DNA of 6,545 nt from positions 1 through 6,545 of the forward strand of contig JAGPBG010000135.1 of NCBI GenBank assembly GCA_018063485.1. Direction: 5' to 3'. Both the position numbers and the translations under genes were made by a program. Each line of letters opens with the position of its first letter. The first letter of the stretch is position 1. Source of the stretch: Cypionkella sp. Lineage in GTDB: Bacteria > Pseudomonadota > Alphaproteobacteria > Rhodobacterales > Rhodobacteraceae. This document shows positions 1-6,036 of this stretch, piece by piece. The notes beneath the pieces were generated by a model. The model was not told the origin of the DNA, made no database searches, and saw nothing but the letters and a program-made list of their open reading frames with translations.

Positions 1-232
1 GGCTGATCACCAGCGCAGCACCGCCGGTATCCTTGAGCGAATGATTCATCTTGCCCGCCTCATCCTTGAAAACCCGCAGCTTGGCGATTTTCTCGGCCAG
101 CTTGTCTGCCGCCTCTTTGCTGTCGCCCAGCATGGCGCAAACGAAAATCAACAGGCCGGGGCCGATTTCGCCCACCAGCTTGCCATCCACAGAAACCTGT
201 GCGCGTCTGACGCGTTGCAATACCGCCCTCAC
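1..232 (-). CDS. dtd: D-aminoacyl-tRNA deacylase (Dtd), N-terminal part, cut by left edge
   Basis: Dtd is a cytoplasmic homodimeric enzyme that hydrolyses D-aminoacyl-tRNA (and mischarged glycyl-tRNA-Ala), so that D-amino acids are kept out of proteins. Only the first 77 codons are in the window; the family is about 145 residues long. Visible family features are the N-terminal strand [17 protein letters not shown] (residues 1-17), GEIGPGLL (21-28), the helix [14 protein letters not shown] (42-55) and [18 protein letters not shown] (60-77). The sequence stops just where the SQFTL motif should begin; the Gly-cisPro motif lies outside. The start is GTG, chosen because the match to the family N-terminus begins exactly there, a GGGAG lies 8 nt before it, and it overlaps the kinase stop in a GTGA tetranucleotide. 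Translation is probably coupled to the kinase. The identification rests on protein sequence recognition and is firm despite the truncation. Confidence 0.93.
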   Translation of the reverse strand, partial: MRAVLQRVRRAQVSVDGKLVGEIGPGLLIFVCAMLGDSKEAADKLAEKIAKLRVFKDEAGKMNHSLKDTGGAALVIS

Positions 233-1152
233 AGCTCGTGCTCCCAAGGTGGATTGGCTCCGGCACGCGACACAGTGAAACCCGCAGCACGGGTACCAAG
301 GTTGAGCGCGGCCTGGATGGTAGCATCCGGCAGGGCGGCAAGTGCGGCTTTGCTCAGGGCCCCGGCCCGGTGCAGCTCCGCCAAAACCCCGGCATTGAAC
401 GTATCGCCCGCGCCCACGGTATCCACCACCGTCACGCGTTTTGCGGGCTCAAACAGGCTTTGCGCTGCGGTAAAGCCATGCGCGCCCTTCGCGCCTTCGG
501 TGACAAGCACCAGCTTTGGCCCCTTGGTCAGAATTTGCCGCGCCAATCTCGACATATCCCCCGCCCCCAGCAGCCAGTGCAAATCTTCATCCGACAGTTT
601 CACGATATCGGCCCGCGCCAGCATCGCCTCGATCCGGGCGCGGTAGAGGGCCTCTTGGCCTGCAATGAAACCGGGGCGGATGTTGGGATCAATCATGGTG
701 ACGCGCGCGCCCGATTCACGCGCCTGCAAGGTGGCATAGGTGCTGGCGGCAGGGTCATGCACTAGGGAAATTCCACCGAAAAACAATGCCTTGACATCGG
801 CGGGCAGGGTCGGCAGATCGGCCGGAGAAAGCATCCGCCCTGCGGTGCCCTCATCATAAAACGCATAGCTCGCCTGTGCGTTGACCAGTTTCACAAAGGC
901 CAGGGTGGTGGGGCGATCCGAGCGCGCGCAATACCTCGTATCGACGTTCGACCCCGCCAAACCATCCGCCAGAATCTCGCCCAGCAAGTCGGTGGAAAGC
1001 CCGGAAAAGAACCCGGTCGGCGCGCCCAATCTGCCCAAAGCGATGGCCGTGTTGAACACAGCGCCCCCCGGATAGGGCGCAAAGGCAGGCTCGCCCAGCG
1101 TCGATTGCCGCGGCAACATGTCGATCAGGGCCTCGCCACAGCACAGAATCAT
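229..1152 (-). CDS. PfkB-family carbohydrate kinase, probable fructokinase
   Basis: A 307-residue ribokinase-fold (PfkB family) sugar kinase, predicted to transfer phosphate from ATP to a sugar in the cytoplasm. Visible motifs are the N-terminal strand [13 protein letters not shown] (residues 2-14), the substrate-side [16 protein letters not shown] (28-43, PfkB signature 1 region), DPNIRP (155-160), the nucleotide-side [10 protein letters not shown] (217-226) and [12 protein letters not shown] (244-255, PfkB signature 2). The GAGDT at 247-251 forms the anion hole, with Asp250 the expected catalytic base. The length is normal for the family. The [11 protein letters not shown] start resembles alphaproteobacterial fructokinases, so fructose is the likeliest substrate, but PfkB specificity cannot be fixed from sequence alone. 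The ATG start is supported by a strong GGAGG 7 nt upstream. It follows purC after 60 nt on the same strand and overlaps dtd by four bases. There are no sugar transport or catabolism genes beside it in the window. Confidence 0.9.
   Translation of the reverse strand: MILCCGEALIDMLPRQSTLGEPAFAPYPGGAVFNTAIALGRLGAPTGFFSGLSTDLLGEILADGLAGSNVDTRYCARSDRPTTLAFVKLVNAQASYAFYDEGTAGRMLSPADLPTLPADVKALFFGGISLVHDPAASTYATLQARESGARVTMIDPNIRPGFIAGQEALYRARIEAMLARADIVKLSDEDLHWLLGAGDMSRLARQILTKGPKLVLVTEGAKGAHGFTAAQSLFEPAKRVTVVDTVGAGDTFNAGVLAELHRAGALSKAALAALPDATIQAALNLGTRAAGFTVSRAGANPPWEHEL
241..245 (-). promoter_or_regulatory. Ribosome binding site for dtd inside the kinase 3' end
   Basis: On the minus strand GGGAG lies 8 nt before the GTG at 232-230. 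It supports a GTG start for dtd. It lies within the last codons of the kinase (PPWEHEL), so ribosomes finishing the kinase could restart on dtd. Confidence 0.6.
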
Positions 1153-1158
1153 CGCACC

Positions 1159-1196
1159 CCCTCCGAACTTCGGCGGTAACTTACGGAGAAACCGCC
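1159..1196 (-). promoter_or_regulatory. Kinase leader: strong Shine-Dalgarno with two competing hairpins
   Basis: The purC-kinase gap holds the kinase Shine-Dalgarno GGAGG (1164 to 1160, minus strand). In the transcript, UUCUCCG (1190 to 1184) can pair with CGGAGGG (1165 to 1159): five Watson-Crick pairs plus two G-U pairs, with an 18-nt loop, covering the whole ribosome site. A second possible stem, GGCGGU (1196 to 1191) with ACCGCC (1177 to 1172), cannot form in a simple nested way with the first. No U-run follows the second stem, so it is not a typical intrinsic terminator. The complementarity is seen directly; any regulatory effect is inference, and purine-rich ribosome sites often find chance partners. 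Confidence 0.3.
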
Positions 1197-1212
1197 TGTT
1201 GGCGCAAACGGT

Positions 1213-2175
1213 CTATGCGCTGAAATAACCCGCAAGATTGGCGCGGATGCGGTCCAGTGGCGTGGCTCCGGTCAGATCGGGCACAAATGGCTCGCCCGTG
1301 ATCTTCTCATAGGCGCTGATATAGACTTGGCTGGTGGCCGCGATCATCTCGGCGGGAATCTTGGGGATCGGATCAACATAGGGATCACAACGCGCCGCAA
1401 CCCAGGATCGGATCACATCCTTGTCGAAACTCGGCGGGCGGCTGCCGTCGCGCAGTGCCGCCTCGTAGCCCGAGGCCAACCAATAGCGGCTGGAGTCGGG
1501 GGTGTGGATCTCATCCGCCAGCAGGATCGCGCCGCTGTCATCGGTGCCAAATTCATATTTGGTATCGACCAGAATCAACCCACGCTCTGCCGCCATCCTT
1601 TGTCCGCGCGCAAACAGCGCCAGGGCCTTGGCCGACACCTCATCCCATTGCGCCTTCGTCAACAGCCCCAGTTCCACAATCTCCGCCGCCGTCAACGGCT
1701 CATCATGGCCACCGTCAAACGCCTTGGATGTCGGCGTGATGATCGCCGCAGGCAGCACCTGATTGTCGCGCAAGCCTTCGGGCAAGACATGTCCATACAT
1801 CGCCCGCGCGCCGCGGCGATACTGCGTCAGGATCGAGGTGGAGGTCGTCCCCGCCAGATAGCCGCGCACCACCACTTCCACCGGCAGGATCGTCAACCGC
1901 TTGCCGATCACCACATTCGGATCGGGGTAGGAGATTACATGATTGGCACAAAGATCGGCGGTGTGGTCAAACCAGAACCGCGCGGTCTGGGTCAGCACCT
2001 GGCCCTTGAAGGGAATGGCGGCAAGGATGCGGTCAAATGCCGAAATCCGGTCCGATGAGATCAAGATACGCCGCGCCGGTTCCGTGGCCGTTGCGGGCAG
2101 GTCATAACAATCGCGCACCTTGCCGAAATAGGGATTCGGCAGCTCTGCAATGCGGGCATGGTCTAGAACGCGCAT
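1213..2175 (-). CDS. purC: SAICAR synthase (phosphoribosylaminoimidazole-succinocarboxamide synthase), long form
   Basis: PurC joins CAIR and L-aspartate using ATP to give SAICAR in de novo purine synthesis, in the cytoplasm. The 320-residue protein shows the ATP-binding start [10 protein letters not shown] (17-26), SSDRISAFD (40-48), the family signature [14 protein letters not shown] (97-110), [13 protein letters not shown] (148-160), [11 protein letters not shown] (200-210) and [14 protein letters not shown] (219-232). It has the length and inserts of the yeast ADE1-like form, clearly longer than the roughly 237-residue E. coli enzyme. The frame stays open upstream to 2499, but that stretch is Arg/Pro/Ala-rich, has no family similarity and overlaps the divergent gene. 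I chose the ATG at 2175 because the family N-terminus starts there and GCGAGG lies 5 nt upstream. It is the first gene of the purC-kinase-dtd row. No other purine gene is adjacent, so a second, short purC may exist in a pur cluster elsewhere (inference). Confidence 0.96.
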   Translation of the reverse strand: MRVLDHARIAELPNPYFGKVRDCYDLPATATEPARRILISSDRISAFDRILAAIPFKGQVLTQTARFWFDHTADLCANHVISYPDPNVVIGKRLTILPVEVVVRGYLAGTTSTSILTQYRRGARAMYGHVLPEGLRDNQVLPAAIITPTSKAFDGGHDEPLTAAEIVELGLLTKAQWDEVSAKALALFARGQRMAAERGLILVDTKYEFGTDDSGAILLADEIHTPDSSRYWLASGYEAALRDGSRPPSFDKDVIRSWVAARCDPYVDPIPKIPAEMIAATSQVYISAYEKITGEPFVPDLTGATPLDRIRANLAGYFSA

Positions 2176-2200
2176 GGGGGCCTCGCTTTGGTTTGGCCGG

Positions 2201-2229
2201 GCTATCGCGCGCAGCGGCGGCAGAGTCAA
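2201..2229 (-). promoter_or_regulatory. Candidate sigma-70-type promoter for purC
   Basis: On the minus strand the -35-like TTGACT (2229 to 2224) is separated by exactly 17 nt from GATAGC (2206 to 2201), a weak -10 match. Transcription would start about 20 nt before the purC ATG at 2175. The -35 element is good (5 of 6) and the spacing ideal; the -10 keeps only the central ATA. It lies in the 155-nt gap (2176-2330) shared with the divergent CHAT gene. I found no equally good promoter on the plus strand there; TTGCCG (2277-2282) and TTAAGG (2300-2305) with a 17-nt spacer is a poor candidate. No palindromic operator was seen. Confidence 0.35.
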
Positions 2230-2319
2230 CCGCGCCGCGTGCCCCATGACAAATCGCGTCCTTTTGCGCGCGGCACTTGCCGGGTTGATCCTGCCGCGCT
2301 TAAGGTGGGCAAAGCTATC

Positions 2320-2323
2320 AAGG
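2320..2323 (+). promoter_or_regulatory. Ribosome binding site of the CHAT protein gene
   Basis: AAGG lies 7 nt before the ATG at 2331 and is the reason for choosing that codon over the ATG directly after it (2334) and the one at 2349. Starting at 2349 would remove the positively charged residue that precedes the hydrophobic core of the signal peptide. The site is modest, so moderate expression would be expected. Confidence 0.5.
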
Positions 2324-2330
2324 CGCGCTG

Positions 2331-4895
2331 ATGATGTCTTTCCGTGCGATGTTCCACCTCTTCGTCCTGCTGTGCGGTTTCGCGCTGTATTCCGGCATGG
2401 CGCAGGCGCAAAATGCGGGGCTGGAGCGGGCCGATCCTGAACTGGTGCGGGCGGCAAAGTCGGGCGATGTCGAAGCAGCCTATAATCTGGGGCTGGCATT
2501 GGCCAACCCGTGGCTTGAGCCGCAACTGCGCGAGGCGCTGCCGTGGTTTCAGCAGGCCTACCGCGATTCCAGGACCTTGGGCGATGATAAGGCCATGCTT
2601 GCGGGTGATACCGCCCTGATGCTCAGCCGGGTGCTGGCAGATTTGTCGGAAGTTCAGGGCGCGCTGGATCTGGCCGCCGAAGCCGAGCGCCGCTTTGGGG
2701 TTTTCGCCAAGGTCGAGCCGGGGGATCTGGCGCAATACAAGCTGGGAATATCGCTTGAAGATCAGGGGATTTTGCTGACGAATTTGTCGCGGTATGCCGA
2801 AAGTATCGTGTATTTTCAACGCGCGCGCTCGATTTATCTGATGCTGAAGGATGATGGCGCGGTTGCGAACTCATGGCTCAATCAGGGATTGAATCATGAG
2901 CGTATGGGCGACTACCGCGCCGCGATTGACGCCTATTCCAATTCGATTGACCTGTTCATCGCCTTGAACGGCGAGCAAAGTCGTGAGGTGGGCTATCTGG
3001 CCAATAATGTCGGCTGGGTCTTGGTGCAAATGAGTGATTTTGCCGAGGCGCGCAAATGGCTTGAGACTGCCCGAGATATCGTGACCCCGATCGACGGCAG
3101 TTTTTCTGCCAGCATGGGCTCAATTCGGATCAATCTTGGGATTGTGTCGCTGCGCGAAGGCAAATTCGATGAGGCGATTGAGTGGGGTATGAAGGCAATG
3201 CCGTTTCTGGCTGCCAATCGCAAACTGTCGCTGGATGATCAGCGCTGGAATTTCGAGATGCTGTCGCAGGCCTTTGCCGGCAAGGGCAATGTCGAACGTG
3301 CGATTTTCTTTGGCAAGATGGCGGTCAATGCCCAGCAGGAATTCCGCGCCAGCAACACCGTAAGCGGGGCCAAGGATGTTGAGGCCTCGCAACGCGAATG
3401 GGCGCGGCTGTATAAGGATCTGGCCGATCTGCTGATCGGTCAGGGCCGGATTTCCGAGGCGCAGGCGGTGCTGAACATGGCCAAGGAAGAAGAGGTGTTC
3501 AACTTTCTGCGCCGGGATTCCAGTGCGAATCTGACGGAAACCCGCGCGGTTCTGACCTCGACCGAATTGGATGATGAGGCCAAGTTGTCCTTTCTGGCCG
3601 AGGCCCCGGTTGCCGCCGAAAAGGCACTGCAAGAGCTTGAGATCAAGCTGAACGACGGCACCGCCACCGCGGATGAGGAAAACCAGCTTTTCCTGCTGCA
3701 AGACGCGCTGCAAAAGGCCACTGATGATTTTGACGCCGCAGTAGCCGCTTTCCTTGCCGCCGCCCCGGCCGATCAACAGGCCGGGATGAAGGATCAGTTC
3801 GACGCCGTTGGCTCTTATCAATCCGTGCTGGCCGAGCTGCCGCGCAACACCGCAATCTTGCAAGTGGCGGCTTTGGAGGATGCGACGCATCTGTTCCTGA
3901 CCCTTCCCGGTGTCACCCTTCATGCCGAGGTGGAAATCCCCCGCGCTGATCTCTCGCGTCTGGTGTTCGAGGCCTTGGATGCGGTGCAAAACATCGCCCC
4001 CGACGCCGATGAAAAGCTGGCAGCTCTTTATCAGGTGGTTTTCGCGCCCGTCGATCAGGCGCTGCGCGATGCAGGCAGCGAAGTGGTGATGCTGAACCTT
4101 GACGGCTTTCTGCGCTATGTCCCCTTTGCGGCGCTGAACGACGGTCAGGGCTATCTGGTCGAGCGTTACGCCTTCACCCTCTATTCCACCGCCGTGCCCA
4201 CCCAATTCGACCGCGCCTCACGCGAGCCTGCGCAAACCGCGGGCTTTGGCGTGACGCTGGCGCATCCGGGATTTTCGGCGCTGCCGGGAGTGGCGGCGGA
4301 GTTGCGCACCATTTTCACGCCGGGGGTTCTGCTGGGCGAAACCGAGTTGGACGCGCAATTTGACGAGCGCAGCTTGAAGCGGGTATTGTTGAAAAAACCC
4401 AAGATTTTGCACATTGCCAGCCATTTCAGCCTGCTTCCCGGTCGGGAAAATGACAGTTTCCTGCTTCTGGGCGATGGCTCGCATCTGCCTTTGTCGAAAA
4501 TCCGCAGCACAAGGGCGCTGCGGTTTCAGGGTGTTGATCTGCTGACGCTTTCGGCCTGCCAAACCGCGCGGGGCGGCGATGGCGCGGAAATCGACGGCTT
4601 TGGCGCCACCGCGCAGCTTAACGGCGCGGGCGCGGTTCTGGCCTCGCTCTGGCCGGTGTCGGATGCCGCCACGCCCGAATTGATGCATGGTTTTTACGAA
4701 GGCATGATGGCGCAGGGGCTGGATAAGGCGGAATCGCTGCGTCTGGCCCAGTTGAAAATGCTGCATGGCGGTGAGGCCGGGGCAGGGGGTGAGCGTGCAG
4801 CCGTGGCGCTGGAAGGTGATACCGCCCTGGTCAGACAAGGCTTTGCCCATCCCTATTTCTGGTCGGCCTTCGTGCTGATGGGCAACTGGCTATAG
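2331..4895 (+). CDS. Exported TPR-CHAT domain protein (caspase-like peptidase)
   Basis: An 854-residue protein. Residues 1-26 look like a Sec signal peptide: Arg5, a hydrophobic core at about 8-20 and an AQA site at 24-26, giving a mature start QNAG. Residues 37-76 are Sel1/TPR-like ([18 protein letters not shown]). TPR-like helix pairs follow at about 131-170, 177-210, 217-250, 260-293, 305-335 and 354-387, for example [20 protein letters not shown] (184-203). An acidic helical region (about 410-475) links to the CHAT domain (about 505-854). The CHAT domain shows [14 protein letters not shown] (591-604), ALPGVAAEL (650-658), KILHIASHF (691-699) with probable catalytic His698, [12 protein letters not shown] (738-749) with probable nucleophile Cys743, [14 protein letters not shown] (765-778) and [14 protein letters not shown] (840-853). 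CHAT proteins are clan CD (caspase-like) cysteine peptidases. The TPRs probably bind a partner or substrate. The dyad appears intact, so it is likely active, but the substrate is unknown. It stands alone on its strand, divergent from purC and convergent with the zinc-ribbon gene. Export would place it in the periplasm, unlike CHAT proteases of type III-E CRISPR or gasdermin systems. Confidence 0.9.
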   Translation: MMSFRAMFHLFVLLCGFALYSGMAQAQNAGLERADPELVRAAKSGDVEAAYNLGLALANPWLEPQLREALPWFQQAYRDSRTLGDDKAMLAGDTALMLSRVLADLSEVQGALDLAAEAERRFGVFAKVEPGDLAQYKLGISLEDQGILLTNLSRYAESIVYFQRARSIYLMLKDDGAVANSWLNQGLNHERMGDYRAAIDAYSNSIDLFIALNGEQSREVGYLANNVGWVLVQMSDFAEARKWLETARDIVTPIDGSFSASMGSIRINLGIVSLREGKFDEAIEWGMKAMPFLAANRKLSLDDQRWNFEMLSQAFAGKGNVERAIFFGKMAVNAQQEFRASNTVSGAKDVEASQREWARLYKDLADLLIGQGRISEAQAVLNMAKEEEVFNFLRRDSSANLTETRAVLTSTELDDEAKLSFLAEAPVAAEKALQELEIKLNDGTATADEENQLFLLQDALQKATDDFDAAVAAFLAAAPADQQAGMKDQFDAVGSYQSVLAELPRNTAILQVAALEDATHLFLTLPGVTLHAEVEIPRADLSRLVFEALDAVQNIAPDADEKLAALYQVVFAPVDQALRDAGSEVVMLNLDGFLRYVPFAALNDGQGYLVERYAFTLYSTAVPTQFDRASREPAQTAGFGVTLAHPGFSALPGVAAELRTIFTPGVLLGETELDAQFDERSLKRVLLKKPKILHIASHFSLLPGRENDSFLLLGDGSHLPLSKIRSTRALRFQGVDLLTLSACQTARGGDGAEIDGFGATAQLNGAGAVLASLWPVSDAATPELMHGFYEGMMAQGLDKAESLRLAQLKMLHGGEAGAGGERAAVALEGDTALVRQGFAHPYFWSAFVLMGNWL

Positions 4896-4899
4896 CACC

Positions 4900-6036
4900 C
4901 TATCGCAGCCAATCCGGCACCGGCAGGCCCAGCGTGGTCGGGTCGTTCAGATAGATCGCGCCCAACACGATCGCCCCCACTACCAGCACGGCAAAGGCGA
5001 TTTTCCACGCACTATAGGGCCGTTCGCCCTGCACTTCGCCGGTTTGACCGTTGACCAGAAAGCGGAAACTGCGCCCGCCGTATTTATAGGCGGCCGTCCA
5101 GACCGGCAGCAGGATATGCTTGAACGTCTCGTCCGAATAGCGGGTGTTGATGCTGTTGATCTGCTGCTCGTCGCCGCCAATATCGCGGCGCACGTCCTGG
5201 GCGATCACCCCGGCCATGATCTCTTTCGACGTCGAGGCCCCTTCGGCCAGCGTCACTGTATAGCCTTCGGCCTGAAATCCGGCCAGAAAATCGGGATTAT
5301 AGGGCTGAATCGCGGTCAGATCCCAAGGGGTGAGTTCTGCTCCCAACCGCTGCGGCATTGAGGTTGACGCCATCACCAGCACATCATCAAACCGCCGCGA
5401 CACCTGACCTGAGGCCGGATACCAGCGGGTTTTCTGCACCCGTTCCTGCCGGGTTTCCCGCTTGCCGTTCACCACCACCGAAACGGTGCGGGTTTCATAG
5501 TAATGCTCGCCCCGCTGGCCGGTATAGCGGCTGACGGTTCCGGCATCAAAGGTCCAGAAGGGCACATAAATCCCGGCCATACTGCGGCCCTTGCGGGTGT
5601 ATTCCAGCAATCCATTCGGGGCAAACCACAGGCTGCCCAGCCAGCGCGTCAACGCGATGCGCGCCTTGTCTTGGGTCAACACGAAAGGCAGCACTGCTTG
5701 CGGTTTGATCTGGCGGCGCGCGCCGGTATCTATCACCACGGGCGTGGCGCAATAGGGGCATTCCATTGCGTGATTTGCGCCCTGAAACTCCACCACTGAT
5801 CCGCAGTTAGGGCAGGTGGTCGAGCGCACATCCTCACTCGCCGATCCCGGCAGATCATCGGCCAAACCGCGCGCCAGATCATGCTCGCCAAAGGCACTGG
5901 CTTCACGTTCTGGCGCGGCACTTGGGATCGCCTGCACATGGCCGCAATGATCGCAGACCAATTCCGATTGCCCCGGCGCAAAGCGCAGATCGGCCCCGCA
6001 TTGCGCGCAGGGCCAGCGATGTTCCTCGGCGGGCAT
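4900..6036 (-). CDS. Double zinc-ribbon protein with C-terminal membrane helix (YdjG-like)
   Basis: A 378-residue protein. Two TFIIB/rubredoxin-type zinc ribbons are visible: Cys10, Cys13, Cys28, Cys31 (CAQCG and CDHCG) and Cys75, Cys78, Cys93, Cys96 (CPNCG and CPYC). A charged linker (about 37-70) separates them. The middle part (about 110-340) has aromatic beta-type stretches such as GIYVPFWTFDAGTVSRYTG (155-173) and ILLPVWTAAYKYGGRSF (308-324). A single hydrophobic helix follows (about 344-363, WKIAFAVLVVGAIVLGAIYL) with a short tail, so the ribbons are probably cytoplasmic and membrane-anchored. Such proteins are sometimes misannotated as primosomal protein N' or helicase because of the ribbons; no helicase motifs are present. 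The ATG overlaps the stop of the SPFH gene (TGATG) and has no clear Shine-Dalgarno, so translation is probably coupled. The pairing recalls B. subtilis ydjG/ydjI of the pspA-ydjGHI operon, linked to membrane stress. The biochemical role is unknown. Confidence 0.85.
   Translation of the reverse strand: MPAEEHRWPCAQCGADLRFAPGQSELVCDHCGHVQAIPSAAPEREASAFGEHDLARGLADDLPGSASEDVRSTTCPNCGSVVEFQGANHAMECPYCATPVVIDTGARRQIKPQAVLPFVLTQDKARIALTRWLGSLWFAPNGLLEYTRKGRSMAGIYVPFWTFDAGTVSRYTGQRGEHYYETRTVSVVVNGKRETRQERVQKTRWYPASGQVSRRFDDVLVMASTSMPQRLGAELTPWDLTAIQPYNPDFLAGFQAEGYTVTLAEGASTSKEIMAGVIAQDVRRDIGGDEQQINSINTRYSDETFKHILLPVWTAAYKYGGRSFRFLVNGQTGEVQGERPYSAWKIAFAVLVVGAIVLGAIYLNDPTTLGLPVPDWLR

Noticed and set aside
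1172..1196. GGCGGT/ACCGCC inverted repeat as a rho-independent terminator after purC
   Set aside because: The stem is only 6 bp with a 13-nt loop and no U-run on the transcribed strand. I keep it only as a possible leader structure.
1327..2058. 243-codon open frame on the plus strand antisense to purC
   Set aside because: It is Arg/Gln/His-rich with no motif and lies fully opposite conserved purC coding sequence; a shadow frame.
2331..2400. CHAT protein as a lipoprotein (Cys15 in VLLCG)
   Set aside because: Leu at -1 does not fit a lipobox, and the AQA site at 24-26 is a good signal peptidase I site.
2176..2499. N-terminal extension of the purC frame up to 2499 (108 more residues)
   Set aside because: It is Arg/Pro/Ala-rich without family similarity and overlaps the start of the divergent CHAT gene including its signal peptide. 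The family N-terminus and a ribosome site fit the ATG at 2175.
3120..4850. Two long open frames on the minus strand antisense to the CHAT gene (361 and 210 codons)
   Set aside because: Their Gln/Arg/Gly/His-rich composition is typical of shadow frames opposite G+C-rich genes. There are no recognisable domains, and the plus-strand gene is a clear family match over the same bases.
4914..4923. CCGGCACCGG as a terminator stem after the CHAT gene
   Set aside because: It would leave a two-base loop and has no following T-run; not a plausible hairpin.
4900..6036. Zinc-ribbon protein as PriA/primosomal helicase
   Set aside because: No Walker A or DEXH motif is present. The similarity is limited to the four-cysteine ribbons, and the protein ends in a membrane helix.
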